Source: WAPX01 sp964622075
GTDB lineage: Archaea > Halobacteriota > Archaeoglobi > Archaeoglobales > Archaeoglobaceae
Direction of reading: 5' to 3'
DNA length: 16,735 nt
NCBI GenBank assembly: GCA_964622075.1
Contig: CAZUMR010000027.1
Span: forward strand, 1 to 16,735
In this document: one piece after another, positions 1-7,508 of the stretch
Position numbering within the stretch: the stretch's first letter is position 1
Layout of the letters: every line of letters begins with the position of its first letter
The notes under the pieces: model-generated
What the model saw: the letters and a program-made list of their open reading frames with translations, nothing else
The model's database searches: none
What the model was told of the DNA's origin: nothing
Position numbers and translations under genes: made by a program

Positions 1-34
1 CAAAAACTAAAATTAAAATTAAAAACTGAAAATA
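1..34 (-). terminator. T-rich terminator after trpA
   Basis: Directly after the trpA stop, the minus strand reads through several runs of four to five T separated by A-rich bases. Archaeal transcription commonly stops at such oligo-T tracts without a hairpin. It suggests that trpA is the last gene of the operon, although the window ends here and a gene further left cannot be excluded. Confidence 0.5.
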
Positions 35-844
35 TCAGTCAACAAGCCCGTTTCTCAGGCTTTTAACAAACTCCTCTATCCTGCCCACTGCAAGCTCTGG
101 CTCATCAGCACTCTCTTCAATAATTCTAACTATCGCAGAACCAACAACAACACCATCAGCTCCAGCTCTTACGAGCTCTCTAACGTGCTCATCCTTGGAC
201 ACTCCAAAACCAACGCAAACAGGTTTCGTACAAACTTTTTTCGCCCTCTCAATAAGCCTGAAGGCTGTTTCCGGAATCTTATCTCTCGCTCCCGTTGTGC
301 CATAGAGAGAAACCAGATAAACGAACGCTGAGCTAACCTCGTCTATAACCCTCAGCCTGTTCTCGGGAGTGTTCGGAGCTGCAAGAAAGACCGTATCCAT
401 GCCGTACTTTTCGCAGGCTTTAAGGTAAGGGTCACTTTCCTCAACCGGTAGATCGACGACTATCATTGCACTGACTCCGTTCTCCTTGGCCTCTTTTACA
501 AAGTTGTCAACTCCCCTGACGTAAACGGGATTGTAATACGTCATCAGTACAACCGGTTTTTCGGAGTGTTCTCTAAACTCCCTGACAACATTGAAGACAT
601 CCCTTACCTTTGTCCCGGCTTTCAGAGCTCTGACGTTGGCTTTCTGTATTGTTGGCCCATCTGCCATGGGATCGCTAAATGGAATTCCGAGCTCTATAAC
701 ATCAGAGTACTTTTCAAGTGCAAGCATGTAATCGAGGGTGTATTTCACATCCGGATCTCCGGCAGTTATGAAGGTTACAAGCCACGGAGTTTCTGGATAA
801 CTTTGATAACTTTTAGACTGACCTTCAATCATGTTTGTGGTCAT
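35..844 (-). CDS. trpA: Tryptophan synthase alpha subunit
   Basis: TrpA cleaves indole-3-glycerol phosphate to indole and glyceraldehyde 3-phosphate and passes indole to TrpB in the cytoplasmic alpha-beta complex. The ORF gives 269 residues, normal for the family. The catalytic glutamate lies in ELGIPFSDP (Glu51) and the catalytic aspartate in ADGPTIQ (Asp62). The phosphate-binding glycine loops GFGVSKD and GVVVGSAIV follow near the C-terminus. I chose ATG at 844 over an in-frame GTG at 853 because GAGGTG at 851-856 is an ideal ribosome binding site 6 bases before this ATG, and the GTG is itself part of that site. The start lies 22 bp after the trpB stop, so the two subunits are co-transcribed and probably made together. 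Family assignment is secure; only the start is a choice. Confidence 0.96.
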   Translation of the reverse strand: MTTNMIEGQSKSYQSYPETPWLVTFITAGDPDVKYTLDYMLALEKYSDVIELGIPFSDPMADGPTIQKANVRALKAGTKVRDVFNVVREFREHSEKPVVLMTYYNPVYVRGVDNFVKEAKENGVSAMIVVDLPVEESDPYLKACEKYGMDTVFLAAPNTPENRLRVIDEVSSAFVYLVSLYGTTGARDKIPETAFRLIERAKKVCTKPVCVGFGVSKDEHVRELVRAGADGVVVGSAIVRIIEESADEPELAVGRIEEFVKSLRNGLVD

Positions 845-850
845 TCCAAA

Positions 851-856
851 CACCTC
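851..856 (-). promoter_or_regulatory. trpA ribosome binding site
   Basis: GAGGTG on the minus strand lies 6 bases before ATG 844. It decides that ATG against the upstream in-frame GTG at 853, which overlaps the site. Confidence 0.7.
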
Positions 857-866
857 GTTTTAGAAC

Positions 867-2027
867 TCAAAGTTTTAGAAGCTTCATAACTATCTCCAGA
901 TCCTTGTCCCCTCTCCCAGATAAGTTAACAACCACTACCTCATCCTTCTCCATCTCCCCAGCAACCTTAACTGCGTAAGCAACAGCATGAGCCGATTCAA
1001 GAGCGGGAATTATTCCCTCAAGTTTTGAAAGCAATGCAAAGGCGTTAAGGGCTTCTTCATCTGTAACTGCCACGTATTCGGCCCTTCCTGTTTCCTTCAT
1101 CCACGCATGCTCAGGCCCAACTCCCGGATAGTCGAGACCTGCTGCAACGCTGTGAGTTGTCGCTATCTGCCCGTCCTCATCCTGCAGGAAGTACGAGAGC
1201 ATCCCATGCAGAACGCCCTTCTTACCCGCACAAAGCGATGCAGAGTGTTTTCCAGTCTCTATACCCCTCCCGGCAGCCTCCACACCAATTAGCCTTACCT
1301 TATCTCTGGAGAACGGATAGAAAATTCCCATCGCATTGCTTCCTCCTCCAACGCACGCAACTATGCAGTCTGGCAGAGTCCCCTCTGCTTCAAGTAACTG
1401 CCTCTTGGTTTCCTTTCCTATGACCGACTGGAAGTCCCTGACCATAACCGGATAGGGATGCGGGCCCACAACAGAACCTATAAGGTAGTGAGTTGTTTCA
1501 AAAGTGGCCACCCAGTCCCTCAGAGCCTCGTTTATCGCGTCTTTCAAAGTCCTGCTGCCACTGTGGACGGGAATGACTTCAGCCCCAAGCAGTTTCATTC
1601 TGAAAACGTTCGGTTTCTGTCTCTCAACGTCCTCGCTACCCATGTAAACCTCAGTCTTCATTCCAAATAGTGCTCCCGCTATAGCCGTTGCTACTCCATG
1701 CTGCCCTGCTCCCGTTTCAGCTATGAGCCTCGTCTTACCCATCTTTTTTGCGAGCAAAGCTTGACCGATCGTGTTGTTTATCTTGTGAGCTCCGCTGTGC
1801 AGGAGATCTTCCCTTTTCAGGTAAATTTTTGCTCCCCCGACATGTTCAGTAAGATTTCTTGCAAAGTAAAGTGGAGTTGGCCTCCCCGCGTAAACTTTCA
1901 GGTAGTAGTCAAGTTCCCTCTTAAATTCCTCGTCGTCTTTCAGCCTTTCGTACGCTTCCTCCAGCTCCTTTAACGGAGGAATCAGCACTTCCGGGACAAA
2001 CTGCCCACCAAACTCCCCGAATTTCAT
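867..2027 (-). CDS. trpB: Tryptophan synthase beta subunit
   Basis: TrpB is the pyridoxal-phosphate enzyme that condenses indole with serine to give tryptophan. The 386-residue product has the expected family length. Visible motifs are the PLP Schiff-base lysine in GAHKINNT (Lys82), the catalytic glutamate in AETGAGQHG (Glu104), the PLP phosphate loop GGGSNA (227-232) and a C-terminal LSGRGDKD segment. It begins directly with the KFGEFGGQFVPE segment, as in the TrpB1 type that pairs with TrpA, and not the longer stand-alone TrpB2 type. That fits its position immediately upstream of trpA. ATG 2027 is preceded by a GGGTGA ribosome binding site 4 bases away (2032-2037). The gap to trpF is 39 bp and includes part of a tandem duplication. 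Confidence 0.97.
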   Translation of the reverse strand: MKFGEFGGQFVPEVLIPPLKELEEAYERLKDDEEFKRELDYYLKVYAGRPTPLYFARNLTEHVGGAKIYLKREDLLHSGAHKINNTIGQALLAKKMGKTRLIAETGAGQHGVATAIAGALFGMKTEVYMGSEDVERQKPNVFRMKLLGAEVIPVHSGSRTLKDAINEALRDWVATFETTHYLIGSVVGPHPYPVMVRDFQSVIGKETKRQLLEAEGTLPDCIVACVGGGSNAMGIFYPFSRDKVRLIGVEAAGRGIETGKHSASLCAGKKGVLHGMLSYFLQDEDGQIATTHSVAAGLDYPGVGPEHAWMKETGRAEYVAVTDEEALNAFALLSKLEGIIPALESAHAVAYAVKVAGEMEKDEVVVVNLSGRGDKDLEIVMKLLKL

Positions 2028-2050
2028 GAAATCACCCGGTTATCTAAAAT

Positions 2051-2080
2051 CTTAAACACAACTCCCTTAAACACAACTCC
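2051..2080. repeat. Perfect 15-bp tandem duplication across the trpF stop
   Basis: The 15-base unit CTTAAACACAACTCC occurs twice head-to-tail with no mismatch (2051-2065 and 2066-2080). On the coding strand the first copy contains the last codons of trpF and its TAA, and the second repeats them after the stop. The perfect identity suggests a recent slippage duplication. Confidence 0.9.
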
Positions 2081-2693
2081 TAACCCTCTCTACGAACTTC
2101 CTCACGAGCTCCTCATCTTTTTTCCCATTCCTCTCAACACCGCTCGAAACGTCAACTCCAAAGGGTTTAACGAAGTTAACGACCTCACAAACGTTTTCAG
2201 GATTTAACCCTCCCGCTATAACGACATCAAACTTCCTCGCAACTATCCTGCTCACCCTGTGATCGTGAGTGAGACCACTTCCCTTCCCCGTATCGAGCAG
2301 TATTCTGTCCACCTCGTAACCTTCTATATTCTCGATCAGCCTCTCCGCATCCTCTTCGGGCTCATCGCTCCTCCTCGGAACCCTGAAAGCCTTCATCACG
2401 AAAACGTCGAACTCCGACTTTATCCTCTCAACAACACCCGGCTCTATCGAATCCGTGTGGATCTGAATGAATTTGGCATCGGTACTCTCAACGATCCTCC
2501 TCCATCCCTCGAAATCGTCCAGCGTCGAAACTACGAAGACCGGAATGTTCGCTTTCTCCACGATTTCTCTCGCCAAATCGAGGCCTATCCTCCTTTTGGA
2601 TTCGCATTCGACCACGACTCCAGTTGCATCAGCATATCTCTCAACCATCCCGAGGTCTTCCACATCCCTTACACCGCACACTTTGACGAACAT
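2067..2693 (-). CDS. trpF: Phosphoribosylanthranilate isomerase
   Basis: TrpF performs the Amadori rearrangement of N-(5-phosphoribosyl)anthranilate to the carboxyphenylamino-deoxyribulose phosphate. The product starts with MFVKVCGVRD, which carries the catalytic cysteine (Cys6). The catalytic aspartate sits in ILLDTGKGSG (Asp134), and phosphate-binding segments of a TIM barrel follow (VIAGGLNPENV, VDVSSGVE). Length is 208 residues, typical for the family. Three in-frame starts exist. ATG 2693 is chosen because the family begins here and GGAG at 2700-2703 lies 6 bases before it. ATG 2699 overlaps the trpG stop as ATGA and would add two residues. Either way translation is coupled to trpG. A perfect 15-bp duplication spans its stop codon. 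Confidence 0.94.
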   Translation of the reverse strand: MFVKVCGVRDVEDLGMVERYADATGVVVECESKRRIGLDLAREIVEKANIPVFVVSTLDDFEGWRRIVESTDAKFIQIHTDSIEPGVVERIKSEFDVFVMKAFRVPRRSDEPEEDAERLIENIEGYEVDRILLDTGKGSGLTHDHRVSRIVARKFDVVIAGGLNPENVCEVVNFVKPFGVDVSSGVERNGKKDEELVRKFVERVRSCV

Positions 2694-2695
2694 CC

Positions 2696-3277
2696 TCATC
2701 TCCTGCCCCTGCAAATGTCCACGAAGTTCCTTATGATCTTCAACCCCTCTCCCGCGTGAAATTCCGTTAGAACGCTTTCAGGATGGAACTGCACACCTTC
2801 AATTTCTCTCTTCCTGTGCCTTATACCCATAACAACTCCATCTTCCCTTGACACTGCAGAAACTTCAAAATCCTTCGGAACCTCAAGAACTGCAAGAGAG
2901 TGATATCTCCCAGCCTTAATCGGGTTCTTTACTCCCTCAAATATCGTCTTCCCATCGTGCTCGACTGTCGATGCTTTTCCGTGGAGGGGTCTAACTCTCC
3001 CCACTTTCCCACCAAAAACGTGAGCAATTATCTGGTGTCCGAGACAGACTCCGAGAACGGGAACTTCAGCTTCAAGAACTATTTCCGGGCTGTTACCAAC
3101 ATCTCTCCTGTTTTCAGGAGCTCCCGGTCCTGGAGAGATTATTATCCCGTCCGGATCTATTTTTCTGACTTCGGAAAGTGAGATTGTGTTGGGAACAACC
3201 TTAACATCATCAAACATTGATGCGTATTCAGCCAGATTCCAGACGAACGAATCTCTGTTGTCAACCAGCAGTATCAT
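2696..3277 (-). CDS. trpG: Anthranilate synthase glutamine amidotransferase subunit
   Basis: TrpG is a class I glutamine amidotransferase that hydrolyses glutamine and channels ammonia to the TrpE subunit of anthranilate synthase, the first committed step to tryptophan. The 193-residue product carries the nucleophile in GVCLGHQ (Cys78), the catalytic His165 and Glu167 in QFHPE, and an oxyanion-region ISPGPGAPE. ATG 3277 gives the family N-terminus MILLVDNRDSFV and has GAGGTG 5 bases upstream (3283-3288). The open frame can be extended to a TTG further upstream, but without support. It is the first gene of the operon. Its partner TrpE is not adjacent, so trpE must lie elsewhere. A PabA-type role is possible for the family, but linkage to trpF-B-A favours tryptophan. 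Confidence 0.94.
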   Translation of the reverse strand: MILLVDNRDSFVWNLAEYASMFDDVKVVPNTISLSEVRKIDPDGIIISPGPGAPENRRDVGNSPEIVLEAEVPVLGVCLGHQIIAHVFGGKVGRVRPLHGKASTVEHDGKTIFEGVKNPIKAGRYHSLAVLEVPKDFEVSAVSREDGVVMGIRHRKREIEGVQFHPESVLTEFHAGEGLKIIRNFVDICRGRR

Positions 3278-3327
3278 GTCAACACCTCTCCGCAGATTCT
3301 GCAGGTTCAAACCTTTCTTACAGGATT

Positions 3328-3366
3328 ATACCTGCACACAGGGCACAGGTATTTAAGCTTTTGCAT
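3328..3366 (-). promoter_or_regulatory. trpG promoter (BRE/TATA) with CAGGT half-sites
   Basis: On the minus strand GCAAAAG (BRE-like) is followed by CTTAAATA (TATA-like, about 3351-3358), which predicts transcription starting near 3328 and a leader of about 50 bases. CAGGT-type half-sites occur in both orientations around the predicted start: ACCTG at 3330-3334 and CAGGT at 3346-3350, with further CAGGA at 3321 and CAGGT at 3302. The pair at 3330-3350 forms an inverted repeat just downstream of the TATA box, a usual place for an archaeal repressor. The role as operator is inference. Confidence 0.5.
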
Positions 3367-3440
3367 GACGGCACTTAGAAAATTACAGCAATTGATTGCA
3401 GCAATGTTGCCCATCAGGGTTAAGAAGATGGAGCGTGTAT

Positions 3441-3488
3441 TCGAAAGGTATATTTAAGCCTGTTTAAAAACAACTTTCGGCGGGAGGG
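3441..3488 (+). promoter_or_regulatory. Promoter and ribosome binding site of the SMC cluster
   Basis: CGAAAGG (BRE-like) leads into TATATTTAA (3449-3457), which predicts a start near 3478. GGGAGG (3482-3487) is a strong ribosome binding site before ATG 3495. No comparably clear promoter appears between the following genes up to scpB, which suggests that this one drives at least the coiled-coil gene, smc and scpA. Confidence 0.6.
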
Positions 3489-3494
3489 CTGACC

Positions 3495-3947
3495 ATGAGT
3501 TCTGATCTGAGTGGCATTGTTGACATGCTTGAAAGTAAACTGGCAGAAAAGGAGAAAGAGTTAGAGGAGCTGAAAAGGATGAACGAAACTGAGTTGAGAC
3601 AGCTTGAAAACAGGATAAGGGAGGAGTTCAGATCTGAGCTAAGAGGGTTAAAAGACGAGATCGTGGAGGAGCTCGCAGAGAAGCTTAAAGATGAAATTTT
3701 AAGCCTGAAAAGAGACGCAGACATGGAGAAGATTCTCGAACAGAGAGTAACAACGCTTGAGGCAAAATTAATAGAGCTTACAAAGGCCGTTGACAGCCTT
3801 ACAAAGGAAGTTCTCTATCTGAAGTCAGACAGGATGCCAGTAAAGAGCCACAGCAGCAGAGAGAAGATAAAACAGCAGCTTAAAAACAGCAAAACTGCAA
3901 AGCTTGTAGAGGAGGAGAAAGATGACGACATAATCGTCTGCGACTGA
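3495..3947 (+). CDS. Coiled-coil protein of unknown function upstream of smc
   Basis: I do not recognise a named family. The 150-residue product is almost entirely charged alpha-helix. Residues about 8-80 and 82-112 have leucine and isoleucine at heptad spacing among Glu and Lys, so two coiled-coil segments are likely. A basic serine-containing stretch (about 113-135) follows, then a strongly acidic tail ending in DDDIIVCD. There is no signal peptide and no membrane segment. ATG 3495 has a strong ribosome binding site 6 bases upstream and its own TATA box. The stop is only 11 bp before smc, so the two are co-transcribed. The context suggests a small partner or regulator of the SMC complex, for instance binding its arms, but this is inference. 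The coding call itself is firm because of promoter, ribosome binding site and composition. Confidence 0.85.
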   Translation: MSSDLSGIVDMLESKLAEKEKELEELKRMNETELRQLENRIREEFRSELRGLKDEIVEELAEKLKDEILSLKRDADMEKILEQRVTTLEAKLIELTKAVDSLTKEVLYLKSDRMPVKSHSSREKIKQQLKNSKTAKLVEEEKDDDIIVCD

Positions 3948-3958
3948 CTCCAACAGCT

Positions 3959-6900
3959 ATGTATATAAAGAAAATTACTCTTAAAAATTTCAAATCCTTT
4001 GGAAGGAAGGTTGAAGTTCCCTTTTTCAGGGGCTTCACCGTAATTAGCGGGCCGAATGGAAGTGGAAAATCAAACATAATTGATTCTATCGTCTTCTGTC
4101 TTGGCCTGTCAGCATCAACAAAGGCTTTGAGGGCTGAGAGGCTAACGGATTTAATACACACCGGGAAAGATGAGGCCGAAGTTTCGATAACTTTCGACAA
4201 CAGCGATTCGTCCCTTCCTCTTTCGGGAGATGTAACAGTAACAAGAAGAATAAAGGTTACAGAAAAGGGGTACTACAGCTACTACTACGTAAATGGAAAG
4301 CAATGCTCTCTATCCGACATTCAAGACCTGCTTTCCAAAGCCGGAATTCACGGAGAGGCTTACAATGTGATAATGCAGGGAGATGTTACAAGACTGGCCG
4401 AAATGACTCCAGTACAGAGGAGGAAAATAATAGACGACATAGCAGGAATATCGGAGTTTGAGGAGAAGAAAGAGAAGGCGATAGAGGAGCTTGACAGGGT
4501 CAGGGAGAACATAGAAAAGATAGAGGCTGTTTTAAATGAGGTCAGCAACAGGCTCAAAGAGCTTGAAAAGGACAGGGAAGAGGCAATACGATACAGAAGT
4601 CTGCTTGAGGAGAAGGACTATCTGAACAGGGTCATTGAGACTCATCACTACAACTTGTTGCTCGGAAAGAAGAGCAGGCTTGAAAGGGAAATAGAGAAAT
4701 TAGAGCAGGACAGAGACAGGCTGATAGGAAGAATGGCTGAACTAAAGGAAGAGCTTGAAAGCGTAAATTCAAAAATAAAAGAGATTTCATCCAGAATTGC
4801 TGAGATAACCGGTACTTCTTACGATGAGATAAGTCAGAGGATGCTTGAAATAAATTCGGAAATAGAGGCCATAAAAAAATCTGAGCCGATCTACCGGGAG
4901 GAAATAAAGAAAAACAGGGAAAAGCTGACAGAAATCAACCTGTCAGTATCTTCACTGGAAGAGGAGCTTGAAAAACTCGTTTCCGAAAGGGAGAGAATTT
5001 CCATAGAAAAAGAGAGCATAAACGCTGTTCTTGAGGAAATAAAGGCAAAAATGGAGATATACAGAACAAAACTTGAGGAGGTCAGTTCTGAAAACAAAAT
5101 GCTAAAGGATGAGCTAATAAAGGAGAAAGATGAGCTTGAAAAGCTGAAAGAGGAGAAAAGTGATGCTCTGAGGGAAAGAGACAGGCTCGTGGATAGTGCA
5201 AGAATGCTCGAATTAAATGTGGATGAGCTGAAAAGGAAAAAGAATGCAGTAAAGGAGAGAATAGAGAAACTTGAGAAGAGCATAGACGAAAAGCTCAGAG
5301 AAATGAACAGAGCTGAAATGAGGGCAAGCAAACTTGTTAAAAAGAGGAATGAAAAAGACAGCGAACTCTTCTCCCTGAGAAACGAGCTTGCAGAGGTGGA
5401 GGAAAAAATAAAGTCAATAGAAGTAGAACTGGCAAAGCTGAGAGCTGAAATGAACGCTATAGAGTCAGGATTTTCAAGAGGTGTTGATCTCGTTCTTGAG
5501 GCGAGGGAGAGGAGAGCCCTCCCCGGAATTTTCGGGACTGTCGCACAGCTGTGTGAGGTTGATGAGCAGTTCGCCCTTGCCTTAGAAGTTGCTGCCGGAA
5601 ATGCACTGCAGTACATAGTCGTAGAAAACGAGGAGGATGCAGTAAGGGCGATAAATTACCTGAAACAGATAAGGGGTGGAAGAGCGACATTCCTTCCCCT
5701 GACGAGGATGAAGAAGAATTTTGGAAAGCTCGAACTTGATGAATCTATTCTGAAGTATCCCGGAGTTATAGATTATGCTGTAAACCTCATCAGGTGTGAA
5801 AGAAAGTTCAGGCCTGTCTTTAACTACGTTTTCAGAGACACGCTCGTCGTTGACAGGATAGAGACTGCGAAAAATCTGATGGACAGGTTCGGGGGAAGGA
5901 TGGTAACACTTGACGGAGATCTCGTAGAGAGAAGTGGAGCGATGAGCGGAGGATACATGGAAAGGAAGAGAGGATTTCTCCTGTCAAAGGACATGGTTGA
6001 GAGGGAAAAGAGGTTAATGGAGAAAGTAACGATTCTGAAAAGCAGAAAGACCGAAATTATGAGCAGGATAAAGAAGTCTGAAGAGGACAGGAGAGACATC
6101 CAGAAATTAATAGACGAGGCTACTTCAGAAGTTAGAAGGCTGAGGGAGGAGATAGACAGTGCCAAAAGAGATGTCAGGGAAAACAAAGACTACATCAAAA
6201 CTCTCGATGAGAAAATTTTCGAGCTTGAGGCGAACAGAAAATCCCTGTTTTCTCAGATTTCTGAAATTGAGAAAAGAATTGAAGAGATTACGAGAAAAAT
6301 AGCTGAAAAAGAGAAGAAAATAGAAAAAATAGAGAAGAAACTGAAGGGAAGTGAAATTCCGGAGCTCTCAAAGAAGTACGACGAGTTAAAGGAGGCAAGA
6401 GATGAGAACTACAGAAGACTTCTGAATGCAGAGAGCAGGCTTGAAAGTGTAGAGATGAAGATAAAACAGATTGAAGACAGGATTAAAGAACAGAAAAAGG
6501 AAGCAGACAGAGTTAGGGAGAAGATATCAGAGTTCGAGGGGAAGATCGAGGAGGGCAAGAACAGGATAAGAGAACTTGAGGAAGAGCTGGAAAAGCTGAA
6601 GAAAGAGGAGGAAAGGATTGGAAGACAGGTAAGGGAGCTGAGAAAAGAGAGAGATTCCCTCGTGGAAAGGGCAGGGAAGATCGAAAAAGACCACGATTCA
6701 TGTAAATACGCAATAATGGCAATAGAGGAGAGAATTAGAGCGAGAAACGACGCTCTTATGAACGTAAAAGCCGAGATGGAAAAAGTTGACAGATCAAAAC
6801 TACTGGAGGGAGATATTCCTTCAATGGATGAAGCCATCAAAAGAATGGAGAAAATAGACTCAGAACTGAAGGGATTTGGAGAAGTCAACATGAAGGCAAT

Positions 6901-7495
6901 TCAGGAGTACGAGGAAGTCAAAAAGAGGAGAGATGAGCTGCTTGAAAAGAAACTGAGCCTTGAGAGGGAAAGAAGCGAGATACTTGAGAGAATAGAAAAG
7001 TACGAGAAAATGAAGAGAGATGCTTTCTTTGAGGCTTTCAATGCTATAAAGGAGAACTTCTCCAAAGTCATGAGGATGCTTACAGATGGGGAGGGAGAGC
7101 TGTACCTTGATGGAGAGGATCCATTCAACAGCGGGCTGAATATCAGGGTAAAACCATACGGAAAGCCGGTTCAGAGGCTCGAGTCTTTAAGCGGTGGGGA
7201 GAAGAGTCTCGTAGCTCTCGCCCTGATTTTTGCGATACAGATGTACAGGCCTGCACCATTTTACGCTTTTGACGAGATAGACATGTTCCTTGACGGTGCA
7301 AACGTAAGCAGAGTGGCCAGACTGATAAAGGAAAGGTCCAGAGATGCGCAGTTCATAGTCGTCTCTCTGAGAAAGCCAACCCTCGAAATGGCAGATGCCA
7401 TAGTTGGTGTAACCATGGACAGAAACAACTGCTCCAAGGTTACGGGAATAAAGCTCAGAACGGAAAAGAAGGCTGTAGCTGTTGCGGAAAGTTAG
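3959..7495 (+). CDS. smc: Chromosome segregation ATPase SMC
   Basis: SMC is the ATPase of the prokaryotic condensin complex that compacts and separates chromosomes. The 1178-residue product has the full family architecture: an N-terminal ATPase lobe with Walker A GPNGSGKSN (31-39, Lys38), a long coiled coil to about 515, a hinge domain (about 515-665, GIFGTVAQL to MSGGYMERKRG), a returning coiled coil, and a C-terminal lobe with signature LSGGEKS (1077-1083) and Walker B FYAFDEID (Asp1105, Glu1106). All catalytic residues are present. ATG 3959 gives the usual MYIKKITLKNFKSFG N-terminus. No clear ribosome binding site precedes it, so translation may depend on the gene 11 bp upstream. The next gene, scpA, starts 13 bp after its stop. 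Both flanking arms are purine-rich on the coding strand, as expected for a Glu/Lys/Arg coiled coil. Confidence 0.98.
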   Translation: MYIKKITLKNFKSFGRKVEVPFFRGFTVISGPNGSGKSNIIDSIVFCLGLSASTKALRAERLTDLIHTGKDEAEVSITFDNSDSSLPLSGDVTVTRRIKVTEKGYYSYYYVNGKQCSLSDIQDLLSKAGIHGEAYNVIMQGDVTRLAEMTPVQRRKIIDDIAGISEFEEKKEKAIEELDRVRENIEKIEAVLNEVSNRLKELEKDREEAIRYRSLLEEKDYLNRVIETHHYNLLLGKKSRLEREIEKLEQDRDRLIGRMAELKEELESVNSKIKEISSRIAEITGTSYDEISQRMLEINSEIEAIKKSEPIYREEIKKNREKLTEINLSVSSLEEELEKLVSERERISIEKESINAVLEEIKAKMEIYRTKLEEVSSENKMLKDELIKEKDELEKLKEEKSDALRERDRLVDSARMLELNVDELKRKKNAVKERIEKLEKSIDEKLREMNRAEMRASKLVKKRNEKDSELFSLRNELAEVEEKIKSIEVELAKLRAEMNAIESGFSRGVDLVLEARERRALPGIFGTVAQLCEVDEQFALALEVAAGNALQYIVVENEEDAVRAINYLKQIRGGRATFLPLTRMKKNFGKLELDESILKYPGVIDYAVNLIRCERKFRPVFNYVFRDTLVVDRIETAKNLMDRFGGRMVTLDGDLVERSGAMSGGYMERKRGFLLSKDMVEREKRLMEKVTILKSRKTEIMSRIKKSEEDRRDIQKLIDEATSEVRRLREEIDSAKRDVRENKDYIKTLDEKIFELEANRKSLFSQISEIEKRIEEITRKIAEKEKKIEKIEKKLKGSEIPELSKKYDELKEARDENYRRLLNAESRLESVEMKIKQIEDRIKEQKKEADRVREKISEFEGKIEEGKNRIRELEEELEKLKKEEERIGRQVRELRKERDSLVERAGKIEKDHDSCKYAIMAIEERIRARNDALMNVKAEMEKVDRSKLLEGDIPSMDEAIKRMEKIDSELKGFGEVNMKAIQEYEEVKKRRDELLEKKLSLERERSEILERIEKYEKMKRDAFFEAFNAIKENFSKVMRMLTDGEGELYLDGEDPFNSGLNIRVKPYGKPVQRLESLSGGEKSLVALALIFAIQMYRPAPFYAFDEIDMFLDGANVSRVARLIKERSRDAQFIVVSLRKPTLEMADAIVGVTMDRNNCSKVTGIKLRTEKKAVAVAES

Positions 7496-7496
7496 T

Positions 7497-7502
7497 GGGG
7501 TG
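7497..7502 (+). promoter_or_regulatory. scpA ribosome binding site
   Basis: GGGGTG follows the smc stop and lies 6 bases before TTG 7509. It is the only good ribosome binding site near the beginning of the frame, so it favours TTG 7509 over GTG 7500 or ATG 7521. Confidence 0.55.
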
Positions 7503-7508
7503 TTTTAC

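Noticed and set aside
566..2759. Plus-strand open frames across the trp genes
   Set aside because: They are shadows of trpA, trpB and trpF, lack family motifs and promoters, and overlap confidently assigned genes completely.
3386..3410. Direct repeat CAGCAAT (13-base period) and GCAAT-TG-ATTGC palindrome in the trpG/coiled-coil spacer
   Set aside because: The elements are short and imperfect and lie outside both predicted core promoters, so I could not separate them from chance.
3365..3457. A 30-codon plus-strand ORF in the trpG/coiled-coil gene spacer that could be a leader peptide
   Set aside because: It has no ribosome binding site, the nearest TATA-like element is only a few bases from its ATG, and its stop overlaps the TATA box of the next gene. 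It contains no tryptophan codon run that would suggest attenuation.
5457..5690. Antisense open frames inside smc, including Ser/Phe-rich ones near 4891-5616 and 6409-6891
   Set aside because: Their serine and phenylalanine richness is the mirror of the Glu/Lys/Arg codons of the coiled coil on the plus strand. They have no ribosome binding site or promoter.
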